From: Thermocladium sp. | GTDB lineage: Archaea; Thermoproteota; Thermoprotei; Thermoproteales; Thermocladiaceae | Direction: 5' to 3' | Length of the DNA stretch: 44,198 nucleotides | Assembly: GCA_023269935.1 (NCBI GenBank) | Contig: JAGDXC010000005.1 | Coordinates: 1 to 44,198, forward strand | In this document: piece by piece, positions 9,716 through 16,994 of the stretch | Position numbering within the stretch: position 1 is the stretch's first letter | Layout: each line of letters opens with the position of its first letter | Made by a program: the position numbers and the translations under genes | The notes under the pieces: generated by a model | Seen by the model: the letters and a program-made list of their open reading frames with translations, nothing else | Told to the model about the DNA's origin: nothing | Databases searched by the model: none

Positions 9716-10654
9716 TCAATAGGACTGCTCGTATTGGTACTGGGGCTGATACTGGGCCGCCAATACTTGGGATAATTTACCCCTTATAAGTATTCCATAT
9801 GGCTCATATATATCGAAGGCCAGCTTAATTGGTTGAACCTTCATCCACCTCATCTTCCTGATATACATGACCCTATATATCTCATGCGTTCTCTCGTCCT
9901 CATATAGATGCATTATTATAACTCCACTGGCCAAGTATTCCTCGACGCCGAATCTGCTTATTTTAGTGGTCTCTCCTGTGGGTATCTCGGATGTTATGAG
10001 CGTGGTGACGTCCTTTAGCTTCTTCAAATTAAACACTAATTCACGCATGTACTCCCTTATCCATAGAACATCCTGGTGACTGGTTATGAGCAGCGGCGCT
10101 ATTGGATCAATCACTACTCTCTGGGCGTTATACTTCCTAACGGTCTCCACAAGTATTTTAGCGATGTTCTTGGGATCAATGGATAACTTATCATCATTAG
10201 CATAGAGCCTGAAGTGTGTTCGGAAATCATGCATTATTAACTTGTTTTGCTGCTCGTATGGCTCTAGATTCCACCCAAGCGCATCCTGAACGCCTCGCTT
10301 AACGTCCTCGCTTGGCTCATCAACTGTTATGTATATGCCTGTCTCCCCCATGTCGGCTCCCGTCTTTAGGAATTGAAGGCTAAAGATGGTCTTGCCCATC
10401 CCGGCCTCTCCAGCGACCAAATATACCTCCCCCTTCTTTAACCCGCCCTGCAAAATGTATGTATCTAGGTACTGAATGCCGGTGGGGGTCCTATCGGCGT
10501 ATGGACTATAGCTATACATGGTGGAGGCATATGGATCATAATAATTATTGCTGTAGTAATTACTATCGTAGTAAGTCGGCTGAGTGGCGGGTGCGCTTGA
10601 ATAATCATATCCATTGCCATTATCCTGTGATGCACGTAAACTCCTTATATTCAT
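9716..10654 (-). CDS. KaiC-like RecA-fold ATPase with Tyr/Asn-rich tails
   Basis: A single-domain KaiC/RadA-superfamily ATPase of 312 residues. The core starts at TPTGIQYLDTYILQGGL (about 56-72), followed by Walker A GEAGMGKT (82-89), a catalytic Glu pair region ITVDEPSED, and a Walker B-like RVVIDPIAPLL. The ends are unusual: residues 15-53 contain about 12 tyrosines plus many Asn, Ser and Pro, and the last 15 residues are Gln/Tyr rich (YQPQYQYEQSY). Such KaiC-like proteins are widespread in archaea, often as signalling or motility regulators, but the role here is unknown. A TATA-like GTATAAAAAGG at about 10680-10690 (minus strand) suggests its own promoter with an almost leaderless ATG. SRP54 follows after 12 bases. 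Confidence 0.85.
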   Translation of the reverse strand: MNIRSLRASQDNGNGYDYSSAPATQPTYYDSNYYSNNYYDPYASTMYSYSPYADRTPTGIQYLDTYILQGGLKKGEVYLVAGEAGMGKTIFSLQFLKTGADMGETGIYITVDEPSEDVKRGVQDALGWNLEPYEQQNKLIMHDFRTHFRLYANDDKLSIDPKNIAKILVETVRKYNAQRVVIDPIAPLLITSHQDVLWIREYMRELVFNLKKLKDVTTLITSEIPTGETTKISRFGVEEYLASGVIIMHLYEDERTHEIYRVMYIRKMRWMKVQPIKLAFDIYEPYGILIRGKLSQVLAAQYQPQYQYEQSY

Positions 10655-10729
10655 TTGAATCTAATTCAGATATAATACCTTTTTATACTTATCCAAAATG
10701 TGTATTAATGAATAGAATATAATTAGTCC

Positions 10730-11119
10730 TCAATAGGTTGAGGGCTCGGGCTCTGTTGTTGAGGGCTCCATCTTCAACAATAAATTAAGCGTCTCCTTCA
10801 TTGCATTACTTAATTCCTTGTTAGAATTAACTTCGTCCAGCTCAAAGCAATTATTGAAGATTGTGTTCACGAACTTAGTCATAATATCCTTAGGCACAGC
10901 AGTTAAGGCAGTCCTATATAGGGCGGGCAAGTCATTCCTTATGAAGGCTATTAAATCATCGACTTTCCTCCAAGAGTCTTCGCTGTTCTTTATTGAATCC
11001 ACAAAAACATCAATGGCATACCGCTTATCCGTATCCAATTTACTGAAATCCATGGATGCATACGACCTATTCAGGCAGTACCTAACAAACCTATATAGCA
11101 CGGGATTCATCTTGCTCAT
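10730..11119 (-). CDS. Hypothetical helical protein (129 aa)
   Basis: I do not recognise this protein. It is a mostly helical, soluble-looking chain with no cysteines in a metal-binding pattern, no signal peptide and no membrane segment. The C-terminus ends in a short Pro/Thr/Glu-rich tail (EPSTTEPEPSTY). It lies 75 bases upstream of the KaiC-like gene and 105 bases downstream of another small helical gene, all on the minus strand. Although each gap contains AT-rich promoter-like sequence, the constant order suggests a shared role. Its size and composition resemble the 11225-11665 protein, so the two could be distant paralogues; this is a guess. ATG start at 11119. Confidence 0.6.
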   Translation of the reverse strand: MSKMNPVLYRFVRYCLNRSYASMDFSKLDTDKRYAIDVFVDSIKNSEDSWRKVDDLIAFIRNDLPALYRTALTAVPKDIMTKFVNTIFNNCFELDEVNSNKELSNAMKETLNLLLKMEPSTTEPEPSTY

Positions 11120-11224
11120 GAGGAGACAATTAAGAACCCCTTATTATGCTTTCCTAAAGCCATTACCGGCGCTGAGCAGCATCCCCTAATACCATTCACA
11201 TGAACCTAGAAAAAGCCGCAAAAT

Positions 11225-11665
11225 CTAGTCCCTGAGGACGGAGGAGCTGTCATTAGAGGATTGATGTGGAGCAATATTATTTATGCATGCGGAGGATTGA
11301 CGAATTGCATTTAACAATAAGCCGAGCACGCGTTGAGTGTCCTCGCTGTTTAATTGATTAAGTAGATCCATTAATGTAGCCTTCGGGGCATTAGCCACAG
11401 CATTTATGTCTAGCGATGATGATATGCAACTAATTAGGGTTGATAATAGCATTATAGTCAATGGATTCACCTTGCTTAAGGTATCTATTAATTGAGTAAT
11501 TTTATATATTACATCAATTACCTTGGGCTCCATCAATAATTTAAGTAATTCCTCTATCCTATTAGATGCATCGGCCTCCGCAAGAAGCCCTATCCCTGAG
11601 GCATCCAATTTATTGTTTATTGCGTGCAGCAGGTCAATGATTTCCTTGGTCTCCTTTTCATCCAT
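11225..11665 (-). CDS. Hypothetical helical protein, possibly DUF1641-like (146 aa)
   Basis: A small helical protein with a leucine-rich segment, RIEELLKLLMEPKVIDVIYKI, followed by further hydrophobic helices (NPLTIMLLSTLISCI). The L.EPKV.DVIYKI...ID pattern recalls DUF1641 proteins, which occur in archaea and bacteria and are sometimes linked to formate dehydrogenase genes, but the match is by eye and no redox genes are nearby. The C-terminal 20 residues are polar and Ser/Asn-rich. It is the first gene of the minus-strand run leading to the KaiC-like ATPase and SRP54. A TATA-like CTTTATTAAT about 25 bases upstream of the ATG at 11665 suggests a leaderless transcript. Confidence 0.55.
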   Translation of the reverse strand: MDEKETKEIIDLLHAINNKLDASGIGLLAEADASNRIEELLKLLMEPKVIDVIYKITQLIDTLSKVNPLTIMLLSTLISCISSSLDINAVANAPKATLMDLLNQLNSEDTQRVLGLLLNAIRQSSACINNIAPHQSSNDSSSVLRD

Positions 11666-11840
11666 TAATAGCGCATAATTTCAAAATTAATAAAGGTGAT
11701 GCATCTTAATGGATTTCAGGGAAACCATCGCTAAGGCATGTGCCATCGCTGTGACTCCCTCCGCTTCTTCAGGCTGATTAGCCCACTATCTGTAAGGAAT
11801 CCCTCGATAATTGGAGGAATTTAATCATCCCTAGGGTAGT

Positions 11841-11850
11841 TTTATAAATT
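11841..11850 (+). promoter_or_regulatory. TATA-like box of the UPF0179 gene
   Basis: TTTATAAATT is centred about 29 bases before the ATG at 11875, the spacing expected for an archaeal TATA box driving a leaderless or nearly leaderless transcript. The space between this box and the ATG is filled by the tandem 11-base repeat. Confidence 0.6.
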
Positions 11851-11852
11851 AA

Positions 11853-11874
11853 AGTATACGTATAGTATACGTAT
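11853..11874 (+). repeat. Perfect tandem 11-base repeat abutting a start codon (operator candidate)
   Basis: Two exact copies of AGTATACGTAT stand head to tail and end at the base before the ATG of the UPF0179 gene. Each copy contains the palindromes GTATAC and TACGTA, so a dimeric regulator could bind each unit. The repeat covers the predicted transcription start, where binding would block polymerase. No second copy was noticed elsewhere in the window. Confidence 0.55.
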
Positions 11875-12324
11875 ATGGATAATGATAAGATAAGGATAAC
11901 CCTCGCAAGCAAGGAGCAAGCGATAGTGGGCGAGTCCTTTCGCGTGTTCGGGATTCCTGATGAGTGTCATAGATGCAAGCTATATGATATATGTATGGGT
12001 AGGCTAAAGCCCGGCCGCATATATCGTATAATTGATGTGCGGTCAATTAACTTGCCGACGCCATTTAAGTGCCTCCTAACTGGAGGCAACATGGTGCCGG
12101 TGGCCGTGGTGGAGGATCCATTGATTATACCCCTGAAGCTGCGATATGTGGTGGAGGGAATGATAGTCACATATGATGCATCAGCGTGTGGCTGTCCTGG
12201 CATAAAGTGCCCCAGTGGCTCTACTTTACCTGAGGGAGCCAAGGTTAAGATAATTGAAATAATGGAGACCCGTGACTGTAATGGGTCAAAGATATTCATA
12301 GCGAAGGCAATTCCCATGGATTAA
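11875..12324 (+). CDS. UPF0179 family protein (cysteine-rich)
   Basis: A 149-residue protein of the archaeal UPF0179 family, function unknown. The family pattern is clear: an early CHRCKLYDICMGRLKPGRIYRI segment with three cysteines and the LKPGR.YR signature, a middle Cys in PFKCLLTGG, a later CGCPGIKCPSG cluster, and a Cys near the end (RDCNGSK). The seven or so cysteines suggest a metal or iron-sulfur site. It is preceded by a TATA box and the tandem repeat and is probably leaderless. It converges with the TrmB-type regulator gene, leaving only four bases between the stop codons. It is not part of an obvious operon. Confidence 0.8.
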   Translation: MDNDKIRITLASKEQAIVGESFRVFGIPDECHRCKLYDICMGRLKPGRIYRIIDVRSINLPTPFKCLLTGGNMVPVAVVEDPLIIPLKLRYVVEGMIVTYDASACGCPGIKCPSGSTLPEGAKVKIIEIMETRDCNGSKIFIAKAIPMD

Positions 12325-12328
12325 TCGC

Positions 12329-13072
12329 TCAATGATCCCTTATCGGCGATGCATCCTTCCAAAGGGAGTTGAAGTAGGTCTTAGCTATGTCCAATAAATA
12401 ATCCTGTATGGAGTACAGGGTCAGGTATGTACTATCATACTTAACCGTCAATACAACTCCATCCCCTATTATGCCGGCACCAAACATACCGTTTCTAGTC
12501 CTAGCCACCACGCGCGGAGGCAACCGCCTAGCCACCTCGATTAAATTATCCGTAACGAGAAGCCTTACTTCGCTGTTTCTTGATGCTGCATCTATGTCCG
12601 CAATTGCTTCATTATCTAGGAGGTCAATGTATGGAACGGCTATATCGATTGAGGAGGCATTTAGGGCCTTACGCATTAATTGCTTCGTGCTTTCCAGGCC
12701 CTTTACAATGAAGAATATATCGCTTTGAGCCATGACTTTACTGGGATTATTGGACTCATATAGCAATTGAAGCGAATCTATTATGGGCTTCGTCGATTCT
12801 ATGTACCCATTAAGCTTCTCCAGTATAGTGGAGAATACTTCACGGGGGGGCTTAGCTATGAATCTAAGGGGCCGTCCCTGCTCCGAGTATATTATGCCGT
12901 CCCTCGTTAAGCTTGAGAGCACACTGTATACCTTTGATGCAGGTATTCCGGCTATTCTAGCAATGTCCTTGGCTGTGAGAGGCCCCTTCTCCACTAGGGT
13001 TAAGTAGGCTTTTAATTGGTAGGATGAGTATCCGATCAATCTTGCGAGTCTCTTTAGTTCCTCATAACTCAT
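12329..13072 (-). CDS. TrmB-family transcriptional regulator
   Basis: A 247-residue regulator with an N-terminal winged helix of the TrmB type (about 8-80; LIGYSSYQLKAYLTLVEKGP, then ARIAGIPASKVYSVLSSLTRDG) and a C-terminal phospholipase D-like effector domain (about 105-240, with VKGLESTKQLMRKAL and a following SSIDIAVPY strand). The family includes sugar-responsive repressors and activators such as TrmB of Thermococcus. The gene is divergent from the tetraether lipid synthase gene with only 59 bases between the starts and one TATA-like block serving both directions, so the regulator probably controls itself and its neighbour. The ligand is unknown. It starts at ATG 13072. Confidence 0.85.
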   Translation of the reverse strand: MSYEELKRLARLIGYSSYQLKAYLTLVEKGPLTAKDIARIAGIPASKVYSVLSSLTRDGIIYSEQGRPLRFIAKPPREVFSTILEKLNGYIESTKPIIDSLQLLYESNNPSKVMAQSDIFFIVKGLESTKQLMRKALNASSIDIAVPYIDLLDNEAIADIDAASRNSEVRLLVTDNLIEVARRLPPRVVARTRNGMFGAGIIGDGVVLTVKYDSTYLTLYSIQDYLLDIAKTYFNSLWKDASPIRDH

Positions 13073-13093
13073 ACTACTGAGAGTATTAGTTGG

Positions 13094-13106
13094 GTATAAA
13101 ATTTTT
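13094..13106. promoter_or_regulatory. Shared divergent TATA-like block
   Basis: GTATAAAATTTTT reads as a TATA box on both strands. It is about 27-38 bases before the ATG of the plus-strand radical SAM gene (13132) and about 22-34 bases before the ATG of the minus-strand regulator (13072). Both transcripts would be leaderless. With a single block placed between the two genes, the two preinitiation complexes cannot assemble at the same time. Confidence 0.6.
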
Positions 13107-13131
13107 AAGCCGATCGCTTACTTTGGATTTA

Positions 13132-14844
13132 ATGACGGAAACAACAACCGTGGTCAAGGCATCTGTGGAGACCACCACGCAGTTGGTGGATATATCCAGG
13201 TTCAAAATGCCTGAGAGCTACAAGAGGATTCTATTTAATGAGAAAATACAGGAGAATTGGAAGAAGCAATTCAAGTTACCCCAAGGCGTGAGGGTAATAA
13301 AGACGAGCACATCAGTCTGCCCCGTATGCAATAGGCAGTTACCAATGGTAGTATATGAGGAGGGAGGCTCGATTTGGCTCCAGAAGACGTGTCCCGAACA
13401 CGGCACATTCACCGATATGTACTGGGGAGATGCAGAGATGTATTACTACTTCCTGCAGTGGGATAACCCAGACTACATAGGGAAGGGCGTGGCTAACCCC
13501 AATACTACCTTGGAGTACTATGAGGAGGCAGGCGGCTGCCCATTCGGCTGCGGCCTCTGCCCTGTTCACAAGACCAATACCGCGCTCGCGATAATAGACG
13601 TCACTAATAGGTGCAACATGAAGTGCCCCGTTTGCTTTGCCAATGCATTCGCGGCCGGCTATGTCTATGAGCCTACCCTAGAGCAAATAGAGTACATGAT
13701 GCGCACCCTTAGAAATGAGAAGCCCTGGGCTCCAAATGCGCTTCAATTAAGTGGTGGGGAACCCACCATTAGGAATGACTTACCTGAGATAGTGAGCATG
13801 GCTAAGAGGTTGGGCTTTGATCATATTGAGGTCAATACGAACGGGATAAGGGTTGCAAATGAGCCCGACTTCTATAAGAAGCTACTCGATGCAGGCGTTT
13901 CCACTCTATATCTTCAGTTCGACACAATTAATCCAAATAATAAGGGGGTCTGGAGGCATAGGCTATATGATCCAAAGGCCTATGCGGCGTTGAAGAATAA
14001 GGTCATTGAGAATGCTAGGAAGTTGAACCACCACTCCCTAGTTCTAGTCGTCACAATGGCCAAGAATTATAATGAGAAGGACATCGGCGAGATACTTGAT
14101 TTCGCCATAAAGAATAGGGACGTCGTTAGATGGATAAATGTTCAGCCAGTCTCATTCTCTGGCAGAGCCAAGACTGATTACACTAAGGATGAGTTAAGGA
14201 ACTTCAGGATAACGATACCGGACGTAATAATAGAGGTAGAGAAGCAGACTGGAGGAAAGATAAGCAGATGGGATTGGCGCCCAGTTAATTGGCCAGTTGC
14301 CCTTGGCAAGATGATGGAGGTATTGACTGGGAAGCCTAAGCCGCTCTTCACCAACAACCCCGTGTGCGGTGCATCCACGTTTATCTATTATGATGAGGAT
14401 CAGAAGGATATTGTGCCAATAACTAAGTTAGTGGATGTAGATGCATTTGAGAAGGATATATGGGACATATATAATACTGCAGTGAAGGGCGGTCTTTGGA
14501 CGCAGGTTGGCAAGGTTAAGACGCTTAAGTTACTTAGGCACGTTAAGCACAAGGCCGTGAGGGACCTGCTTCAGGATGTGCTCATCTCGAAGAGCTACGA
14601 TGCACTGGGCAAGTTCATGATGAATGTAGTGGGACTCGGCATAATGCACTTCATGGATACCATGAACTTCGATGTGCAGAGGATACAGAGGTGCGATATT
14701 CACTATGCAGAGCCGGATGGCAGAATAGTGCCGTTCTGCACCCTGAATAACTTCCACAGAGAGAAGATAGAGCACTCATTCAAGGTTGACTCCAAGGAAT
14801 GGCTGAGGCTACATCCCGGCAAATTCCTCAGCGGCTTCGCCTAA
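13132..14844 (+). CDS. tes: Radical SAM protein, tetraether lipid synthase (Tes)-like
   Basis: A 570-residue radical SAM enzyme matching the MJ0619/Tes group, which joins two diether lipid tails to make tetraether (GDGT) membranes. The SAM cluster motif is CNMKCPVC (CX3CX2C), with LSGGEPTIR and VNTNGIRV following as in the family. Extra cysteine sites match the Tes layout: an N-terminal CPVC with a later CPEHG pair (rubredoxin-like), CPFGCGLCPVHK just before the radical motif, and a C-terminal set (CGAST, CDIHY, PFCTLNN). I chose the ATG at 13132 because an in-frame TTG at 13090 lies upstream of the TATA box. It is a single gene, divergent from a TrmB-type regulator. Other Tes-like enzymes with different substrates exist, so the exact reaction is inferred. 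Confidence 0.8.
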   Translation: MTETTTVVKASVETTTQLVDISRFKMPESYKRILFNEKIQENWKKQFKLPQGVRVIKTSTSVCPVCNRQLPMVVYEEGGSIWLQKTCPEHGTFTDMYWGDAEMYYYFLQWDNPDYIGKGVANPNTTLEYYEEAGGCPFGCGLCPVHKTNTALAIIDVTNRCNMKCPVCFANAFAAGYVYEPTLEQIEYMMRTLRNEKPWAPNALQLSGGEPTIRNDLPEIVSMAKRLGFDHIEVNTNGIRVANEPDFYKKLLDAGVSTLYLQFDTINPNNKGVWRHRLYDPKAYAALKNKVIENARKLNHHSLVLVVTMAKNYNEKDIGEILDFAIKNRDVVRWINVQPVSFSGRAKTDYTKDELRNFRITIPDVIIEVEKQTGGKISRWDWRPVNWPVALGKMMEVLTGKPKPLFTNNPVCGASTFIYYDEDQKDIVPITKLVDVDAFEKDIWDIYNTAVKGGLWTQVGKVKTLKLLRHVKHKAVRDLLQDVLISKSYDALGKFMMNVVGLGIMHFMDTMNFDVQRIQRCDIHYAEPDGRIVPFCTLNNFHREKIEHSFKVDSKEWLRLHPGKFLSGFA

Positions 14845-14948
14845 TCAAATCCCAATCAAGCGATGCCCCTCCATTAATTTCTTCCTTTTCCCGATATTTC
14901 GCATAATTGATCAATATTTATAAATTGTTGTAATTATTATTGTATTAA

Positions 14949-15383
14949 ATGACGGAGGATATAGAGGATATAGGCTTGGAGGAGTTATTGAATAGATTAA
15001 GCAATATAAATAATGTAGAGATCCTTGACTATACCCAGGATGGATTAGCCAAGGTAACTAAAGTCAAGGGAATAATAAAGGGCGAACTAAATGAGAAGGA
15101 GCTAGGCGAGTTAAAGAAGAGGAGGCCCAGGGGCAAGCCAACTCCTAAACAGGTTAATACAGTTAAGGGAGTAGCTAAGCTGTTGTATGATAATAGGGTC
15201 AAGTTTAAGGTAGTGTTTGGCTCCAAGGAAGCCACCATAAGATTTGAGCAGGGCTATGTAAGATTAACGGAGAGCGATGTGAGAATCGCCGGCTTCAATA
15301 GCGAGAACGATCAGCCCCTCCCCTTAATACTCGGCGAATTATCTAAGTATGGTAAGGTACTCTTCCTGAAGCCGCTTAAGTGA
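14949..15383 (+). CDS. Hypothetical protein (144 aa)
   Basis: I do not recognise a family. The protein has an acidic N-terminal helix (EDIEDIGLEELLNRLS), a strongly basic centre (ELKKRRPRGKPTPKQ) and a C-terminal alpha/beta part with VKFKVVFGSKEATIRF. The charge pattern would allow nucleic-acid binding, but no motif proves it. A TATA-like ATTTATAAATT at about 14916-14926 stands about 25-30 bases before the ATG, so the mRNA is probably leaderless. It overlaps the convergent 84-residue gene by eight bases at the 3' ends. It has no cysteines and no membrane segment. Confidence 0.65.
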   Translation: MTEDIEDIGLEELLNRLSNINNVEILDYTQDGLAKVTKVKGIIKGELNEKELGELKKRRPRGKPTPKQVNTVKGVAKLLYDNRVKFKVVFGSKEATIRFEQGYVRLTESDVRIAGFNSENDQPLPLILGELSKYGKVLFLKPLK

Positions 15384-15630
15384 GTTGGATTAGCTTCAAA
15401 AAATCCTCTATGCCAAGTTTATAATATCGATTTCCCCGCTTTATTAGAATCAACGGTATCTTCGCCATGAGGTCCTCCACACCATATCGCAGCAGCATGT
15501 TTAATCCATCATCGCTAGACAAATTAAGCATGATACATTTATCCCCGAGTCGTTTACATGCATTAAGTAATTTATCGTAATTGATCTCCCAATCCTCCGT
15601 CACTATTATAGCTTCATCGAAGTCATGCAT
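15376..15630 (-). CDS. Small thioredoxin-fold-like hypothetical protein (84 aa)
   Basis: A short protein whose pattern suggests a thioredoxin-like fold: an early hydrophobic strand (EAIIVTEDW), a helix with cysteines (LLNACKRLGDKCIMLNL), then KIPLILIKRGNRYYKLG, where the Ile-Pro resembles the cis-proline turn of that fold, and a last helix. The usual CXXC active site is missing, so redox activity is doubtful. It starts at ATG 15630 and converges on the preceding plus-strand gene with an eight-base overlap. The assignment is by eye and weak; the coding call itself is supported by tight packing against its neighbour. Confidence 0.5.
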   Translation of the reverse strand: MHDFDEAIIVTEDWEINYDKLLNACKRLGDKCIMLNLSSDDGLNMLLRYGVEDLMAKIPLILIKRGNRYYKLGIEDFLKLIQLT

Positions 15631-15717
15631 TCAATAATTATATAGTTAAGCATATTAAGTATTTACCGGATCAAGAGCCCTCTAGTCAACTCAATGATCC
15701 TTAATAATTGAATGATA

Positions 15718-16695
15718 CTAAGATACATCCTCATGATCTCCGGATTCATTACGGATCATGTGAATCAATTCATCCAATAACTTGCTATAAGTTGCATCGG
15801 GCTTCTCTAGTTTCAATTCACTATATTTCCTTTCATACTCCTCAATTACCGCATCTATGTTTGGCCTATAATTATGCTTCCTAGCGAAGAAGGTGGCCAG
15901 ATTCCTTATATCACTGATGAGCTTCTCCATACTGCCTATTATTTTGGTTGGTACCCATTGCGGCCAATCAATTAAATACGGCTTATCCTCCGCCATTATT
16001 ATATTGAATTCGCTTAAATCACCATGTATGTAGCCAGCCTCGAACGCTATCTTCACGGCATTCATTATTTGCTCCCAAGTAGTAACTGGATCACTTAAGT
16101 TGGCATCAGCCAGTTTTTCTCCATCTATATAGCTCATAACTATCGCATGCCTATTGACGGCGATTGGTCGCGGCACTGGTACGCCGGCCTTGTAGGTGCC
16201 CACCAATGCCACATACTCCATGTGAGCCGATATCCTGGATTCATATAGCCATGAAACGTGCCTCCTCTCCCCCAGCCATAGTCTATACTTCCTCACATTC
16301 CTAAAGCTTACCCTGCCTAATCTATGAAACTTAACGACCCCCTCTCCCCCAGAAATTAGTCGTGTCGCATACACATCGGATTCCTTTCCTGACCCTATGG
16401 GGGACGGCGATAACGACTCTATTATACCCATCTTAGCTAATGCATGTATGGCCAATACATCGTAACCCCTAAACGTTAATCGGTAGCCCAATCCACCTGA
16501 CCTTGATACTAATGCATACTTATTTAATTGCCTAATTGATCTAAGCGTGGAGTCCTCATCCTCCTTGAGCCACCTCAATAGCCGCTCAAGTGGCACATAT
16601 TCATGATATCTATGAAGGGCCTCAATCACCATTAATACCCTTAAGTCTCGTTTACTTAATGATTCATACGCAGCAGCTATATCCTTAATGCTCAC
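15718..16695 (-). CDS. rio2: RIO-type atypical protein kinase Rio2
   Basis: A 325-residue Rio2 kinase, an atypical serine kinase/ATPase that acts in small ribosomal subunit maturation. It has the Rio2-specific N-terminal winged helix (about 1-90), the nucleotide loop GSGKESDVY (101-109), the ATP-binding Lys in VVKFH (about 122), the catalytic loop HGDLSEFNI (Asp226, Asn231) and the metal loop LIDWPQ (Asp243). All catalytic residues are present. The start is GTG at 16695, with a TATA-like CGCTTAAAATC about 27 bases upstream on the minus strand, so it is probably leaderless. It is divergent from the MoxR/VWA operon across a 299-base spacer. Confidence 0.93.
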   Translation of the reverse strand: MSIKDIAAAYESLSKRDLRVLMVIEALHRYHEYVPLERLLRWLKEDEDSTLRSIRQLNKYALVSRSGGLGYRLTFRGYDVLAIHALAKMGIIESLSPSPIGSGKESDVYATRLISGGEGVVKFHRLGRVSFRNVRKYRLWLGERRHVSWLYESRISAHMEYVALVGTYKAGVPVPRPIAVNRHAIVMSYIDGEKLADANLSDPVTTWEQIMNAVKIAFEAGYIHGDLSEFNIIMAEDKPYLIDWPQWVPTKIIGSMEKLISDIRNLATFFARKHNYRPNIDAVIEEYERKYSELKLEKPDATYSKLLDELIHMIRNESGDHEDVS

Positions 16696-16994
16696 TAACT
16701 CCGTAATTTATTACATAGATTTTAAGCGTTGCCTACGAGGAATTCTTATTTATCCTTGCATTATTTGAAAATAATGCTTTGTAGAGAAAAGGCTCTTATG
16801 TGATGTTAAGGAGTTATGGGGGATATGATGATGGAGGATAAGTGCTTCTTTCGGCATGGCTTCATGAAGTTAAGGATTCCCAGAATGCTTTCTCCATGGT
16901 CCTGAATGGCGGCTTGTTTAGTTTTCGTCAAAACTGTTTTGTGGTGGTTTATGGAAAAAACCTTATATTTAAGTGGCTCGATAAAAAATAGGTA
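16696..16994. other. Divergent intergenic spacer between rio2 and the MoxR gene
   Basis: This 299-base stretch holds no convincing gene. Its ends carry the two outward promoters: a minus-strand TATA-like CGCTTAAAATC near 16719-16729 for rio2, and CCTTATATTTAAG near 16961-16973 for the MoxR gene. The middle holds a perfect inverted repeat at 16758-16777 and a G-rich run with short ATG-TGA sequences that do not form a believable ORF. Confidence 0.5.
16758..16777. repeat. 20-base inverted repeat (9-base arms)
   Basis: GCATTATTTGAAAATAATGC has two perfect nine-base arms around a two-base centre. It sits about 30 bases upstream of the rio2 TATA-like box and 185 bases upstream of the MoxR promoter, so it may be an operator for rio2 or a DNA-level hairpin. 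It is AT-rich, so chance cannot be excluded. Confidence 0.4.

Noticed and set aside
11709..11777. A 22-codon ATG frame between the small helical gene and UPF0179
   Set aside because: It is too short, with no conserved feature and no promoter at the right spacing.
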